A stretch of 64,000 nt of DNA from DASPSR01 sp035516175. Lineage in GTDB: Bacteria; Nitrospirota; UBA9217. Positions 63,429 through 64,000 of the stretch are shown piece by piece. Both the position numbers and the translations under genes were made by a program. The DNA lies in the NCBI GenBank assembly GCA_035516175.1, contig DATJAO010000045.1:1-64000 (forward strand), given 5' to 3'. Positions within the stretch are counted from its first letter, which is position 1. Every line of letters starts with the position of its first letter. The notes under the pieces are model-generated. The model was not told the DNA's origin, ran no database searches, and saw only the letters and a list, made by a program, of their open reading frames with translations.

Positions 63429-63875
63429 TCAGTCGTTCATACTCGGGAGAAATTCTATGTCAGCGATGATACGCACTGCTTCTGCCAGATAGGGTTCGTC
63501 GTACTCTGGATTACTGACATAGGCGGCCATGAGGGCGTGTGTCTTGTCAACCAGGAACCATACGCGCCAGTGAGTCGGTTCTTCCTTTTCCTGGTACGTA
63601 TAATCCAGCGTCGCTATACCCATATCTCCCCGGTCTTCTACTTTAACAGCGTCGCGCGGAAAAGGAATGTCCCGTTCCTCAAGGGTGTCTTCGAGGAGAA
63701 TGCGTGCTGCTTCGGCAGGCGAGGTTTTTGCTTCATCCCGCTCTATGAATGAAAGCTGTACCATTCCAGGCCAGCCTTCTTTCTCCAATAAAACAAATCC
63801 CATTTCCTCCCGCTCATTCCATCCATCCGGGAGAAAAAGATTTATCCAGCGCTCGTACGTTACTTTTTTGCCCAT
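63429..63875 (-). CDS. hypothetical protein
   Basis: 148 residues from ATG 63875 (MGKKVTYERWINLFLPDGWN); TTG 63884 is an earlier alternative. Visible parts: MGFVLLEKEGWPGMVQLSFI, AARILLEDTLEERDIPF, THWRVWFLVDKTHALMAAYV and YDEPYLAEAVRIIADIEFLP. This looks like a small soluble alpha/beta protein. No motif identified. No ribosome site, but a promoter ends within a dozen bases of the ATG. Confidence 0.65.
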   Translation of the reverse strand: MGKKVTYERWINLFLPDGWNEREEMGFVLLEKEGWPGMVQLSFIERDEAKTSPAEAARILLEDTLEERDIPFPRDAVKVEDRGDMGIATLDYTYQEKEEPTHWRVWFLVDKTHALMAAYVSNPEYDEPYLAEAVRIIADIEFLPSMND

Positions 63876-63886
63876 GATTATCAAAC

Positions 63887-63915
63887 ATTGTATCGGAGGG
63901 GTTGAGGGCAGTCAA
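63887..63915 (-). promoter_or_regulatory. sigma70 promoter on the minus strand
   Basis: Reading the minus strand: TTGACT (63915-63910), 17-base spacer, TACAAT (63892-63887). It lies 11 bases before ATG 63875, leaving a 5' leader of only about four bases. Confidence 0.65.
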
Positions 63916-64000
63916 ATGAGTTTCGCAAATAGGGGGTTAAGAACTGTTTATATGTACAGCAACAATTTGAGTTTATTCACGATGGCTTTGGCGCCCACCT

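Overview
This 64 kb window is ordinary chromosomal DNA (GC roughly mid-50s by eye) from a Gram-negative, probably anaerobic or facultative bacterium. An outer membrane is indicated by LptE, several lipobox proteins and a predicted beta-barrel. The mix of DUF3786, DUF465, DUF4388, a decaheme NapC-like cytochrome and an ilv-psd-pssA-leu-asd gene order resembles Nitrospirota or Desulfobacterota/Geobacter-like lineages. This placement is inference from family content, not an alignment. No rRNA, tRNA, CRISPR array, prophage or intact insertion sequence was seen.

Layout. 1-4.7 kb: a structured RNA, aspS, a tiny dual-CXXC protein with an in-frame UGA, a TauE-type exporter and a decayed membrane methyltransferase. 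4.9-12.8 kb (minus): one 2,658-residue gene fusing ETF-quinone oxidoreductase, two acyl-CoA dehydrogenase modules and both ETF subunits. 13.7-16.8 kb: a membrane protein, a GGDEF-like sensor and a coiled-coil lipoprotein. 17.0-19.4 kb (minus): rpsU, an RRM protein, a cold-shock protein and der. 19.6-30 kb: leuS, lptE, holA, rpsT, murJ, an O6-alkylguanine transferase whose active-site cysteine codon is UGA, an MBL hydrolase and guaB. 30-36 kb: rRNA pseudouridine synthase, acylphosphatase, tsaB, rimI and small proteins. 36-52 kb: a branched-chain amino acid, phospholipid and aspartate-family supercluster (ilvD, ilvB, ilvN, lipoprotein, ilvC, psd, pssA, leuA, leuC, leuD, leuB, asd, second asd, multiheme cytochrome). 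52-64 kb: regulators, suhB, a DUF362 ferredoxin, an HNH protein, a barrel protein, DUF4388, a tandem of structured RNAs before a DUF3786 gene, pyrF, pyrE, a broken beta-propeller gene and a primary-type sigma factor.

How the genes fit together. The ilv/leu block encodes nearly a whole valine/leucine pathway, with the two phosphatidylethanolamine genes embedded in it. The csp-RRM-rpsU run looks like a cold-adaptation translation operon. The giant fusion would pass electrons from acyl-CoA to the quinone pool within one chain.

Most notable: (1) the five-module fusion; (2) two genes with UGA at cysteine-type positions, each followed by a SECIS-like hairpin, which predicts selenoproteins; (3) a multi-hairpin RNA about 225 nt long present twice, 58 kb apart, with helix-preserving base changes, upstream of unrelated genes; (4) several genes whose predicted promoters leave almost no 5' UTR. 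Three genes (3.5-4.7, 52.1-52.4, 60.8-61.5 kb) carry several frame breaks. They are either true decay or assembly indels.
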